This document shows, piece after piece, positions 6,591-6,925 of a DNA stretch of 6,925 bases. Under the pieces are notes generated by a model that worked only from the letters and a program-made list of their open reading frames with translations, ran no database searches and had not been told where the DNA came from. Source of the stretch: Bacteroidia bacterium (lineage in GTDB: Bacteria; Bacteroidota; Bacteroidia; Bacteroidales; UBA5342). Both the position numbers and the translations under genes were made by a program. The DNA is taken from NCBI GenBank assembly GCA_030433225.1, contig JAUIMD010000103.1:1-6925 (forward strand), given 5' to 3'. The number at the start of each line of letters is the position of its first letter. Position 1 is the first letter of the stretch.

Positions 6591-6626
6591 AAAAAGGGTG
6601 CTTCCTCATGGAAGCACCCTTTTTTA
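6591..6626. terminator. strong intrinsic terminator, probably bidirectional
   Basis: GGGTGCTTCC (6596-6605), loop TCAT, then GGAAGCACCC (6610-6619) form a perfect 10-bp stem followed by six T. Five A precede the stem, so the minus-strand transcript also ends in a stem plus T-run. It lies 22 nt after the lipoprotein stop codon and about 70 nt past the stop of the convergent NUDIX gene, and can serve both. Confidence 0.92.
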
Positions 6627-6640
6627 TTTCTTGCAATTGG

Positions 6641-6650
6641 CAGGCGCCTG
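6641..6650. other. 10-bp GC-rich palindrome between convergent genes
   Basis: CAGGCGCCTG is a perfect inverted repeat in the remainder of the convergent spacer (6627-6694), which otherwise shows no gene or clear signal. The symmetry is real, but the site is short and has no assigned role. Confidence 0.2.
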
Positions 6651-6694
6651 ACGGCAGTACCTAACACCTATGAAACAGCACTTTAAACAAGTCG

Positions 6695-6925
6695 CTATAC
6701 GGTAAAATCAAACTGGCCTTTGGTGCTATTGTCGTATACTTCTCTGTTAAACGTATATAGTTGAGCCGGCTTGTGGGCTACGTTTTGTTGGTATTCATCT
6801 AATGGAATCAGGTAATCAGCCCTACTGAGTTTTTTCCTGAAGTTGCGTTTATCCAATTGGGTATCCAGTAAAATTTCATACACCCGTTGTACCTGTGAAA
6901 GCGTGAATTTTTCAGGCAGCAGTTC
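6695..6925 (-). CDS. NUDIX-domain transcriptional regulator (NrtR-like), C-terminal part, cut by window edge
   Basis: The frame enters from the right edge and ends at TAG 6695, giving 76 residues; an internal GTG at 6883 is not the true start. The sequence ELLPEKFTLSQVQRVYEILL at the window edge, then LDKRNFRKKL, LIPLDEY and HKPAQLYTFN, is the typical C-terminal winged-helix domain of NUDIX-related regulators such as NrtR. These bind DNA with this domain and sense a nucleotide or sugar-nucleotide ligand through an N-terminal NUDIX-like domain, which lies outside the window. In Bacteroidota such proteins control NAD or sugar-use genes, and the targets here cannot be seen. The gene is convergent with the lipoprotein gene, and the shared hairpin at 6591-6626 is its likely terminator. 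Whether the missing NUDIX domain is catalytic is unknown. Confidence 0.85.
   Translation of the reverse strand, partial: ELLPEKFTLSQVQRVYEILLDTQLDKRNFRKKLSRADYLIPLDEYQQNVAHKPAQLYTFNREVYDNSTKGQFDFTV

Noticed and set aside
1..6925. CRISPR array, insertion sequence, prophage or defence island
   Set aside because: There is no regular repeat-spacer pattern, no transposase or integrase, no terminal inverted repeats, and every sizeable gene fits a known or envelope-type chromosomal family.

Overview
The window looks like a chromosomal, mostly housekeeping segment from a member of the Bacteroidota, probably in or near the Bacteroidales/Marinilabiliales. This rests on several points. The TopA ends in GRFGPY-type repeats and a lysine-rich tail instead of zinc ribbons. 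The deoxynucleoside kinase is the variant that I associate with this phylum. There is a lipoprotein with an 'AYASPDG' OmpA-like segment followed by TPRs. Starts have almost no Shine-Dalgarno sequence and A-rich leaders, and the visible -7 boxes match the phylum's TAnnTTTG. The genus cannot be fixed from this sequence.

Layout. Positions 1-3896 are a minus-strand block, in transcription order: a lipoate-protein ligase (3003-3896), DNA topoisomerase I (topA, 500-2839 by my preferred start), and the N-terminal part of an M16 zinc protease that runs off the left edge (1-442). The topA-protease gap is only 57 bp, which suggests co-transcription. The ligase-topA gap holds several short perfect palindromes and a possible topA promoter lies at its edge. 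A 220-bp divergent spacer (3897-4116) separates the ligase from a plus-strand deoxynucleoside kinase (4117-4755). It carries candidate promoters in both directions and repeated ATTTGCCG motifs. After a 104-bp gap with a good TAnnTTTG box comes a 569-residue lipoprotein with an OmpA-like segment and TPRs (4860-6569). It is closed by a strong hairpin-plus-T-run terminator (6591-6626). On the minus strand from the right edge is the C-terminal end of a NUDIX/NrtR-type regulator (6695-6925), convergent with the lipoprotein gene and able to share its terminator.

How the genes fit together. The set is functionally mixed: DNA supercoiling, lipoylation of 2-oxoacid dehydrogenases and glycine cleavage, deoxynucleoside salvage, proteolysis, an envelope lipoprotein and a metabolic regulator. 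I see no mobile element, CRISPR array, RNA gene, toxin-antitoxin pair or defence locus, and no convincing new multi-gene system. The items most worth a second look are the lipoprotein's architecture, the repeated motif over the divergent promoters, the palindrome cluster upstream of topA, and the kinase without the usual Arg after its DR/ER-motif Asp.
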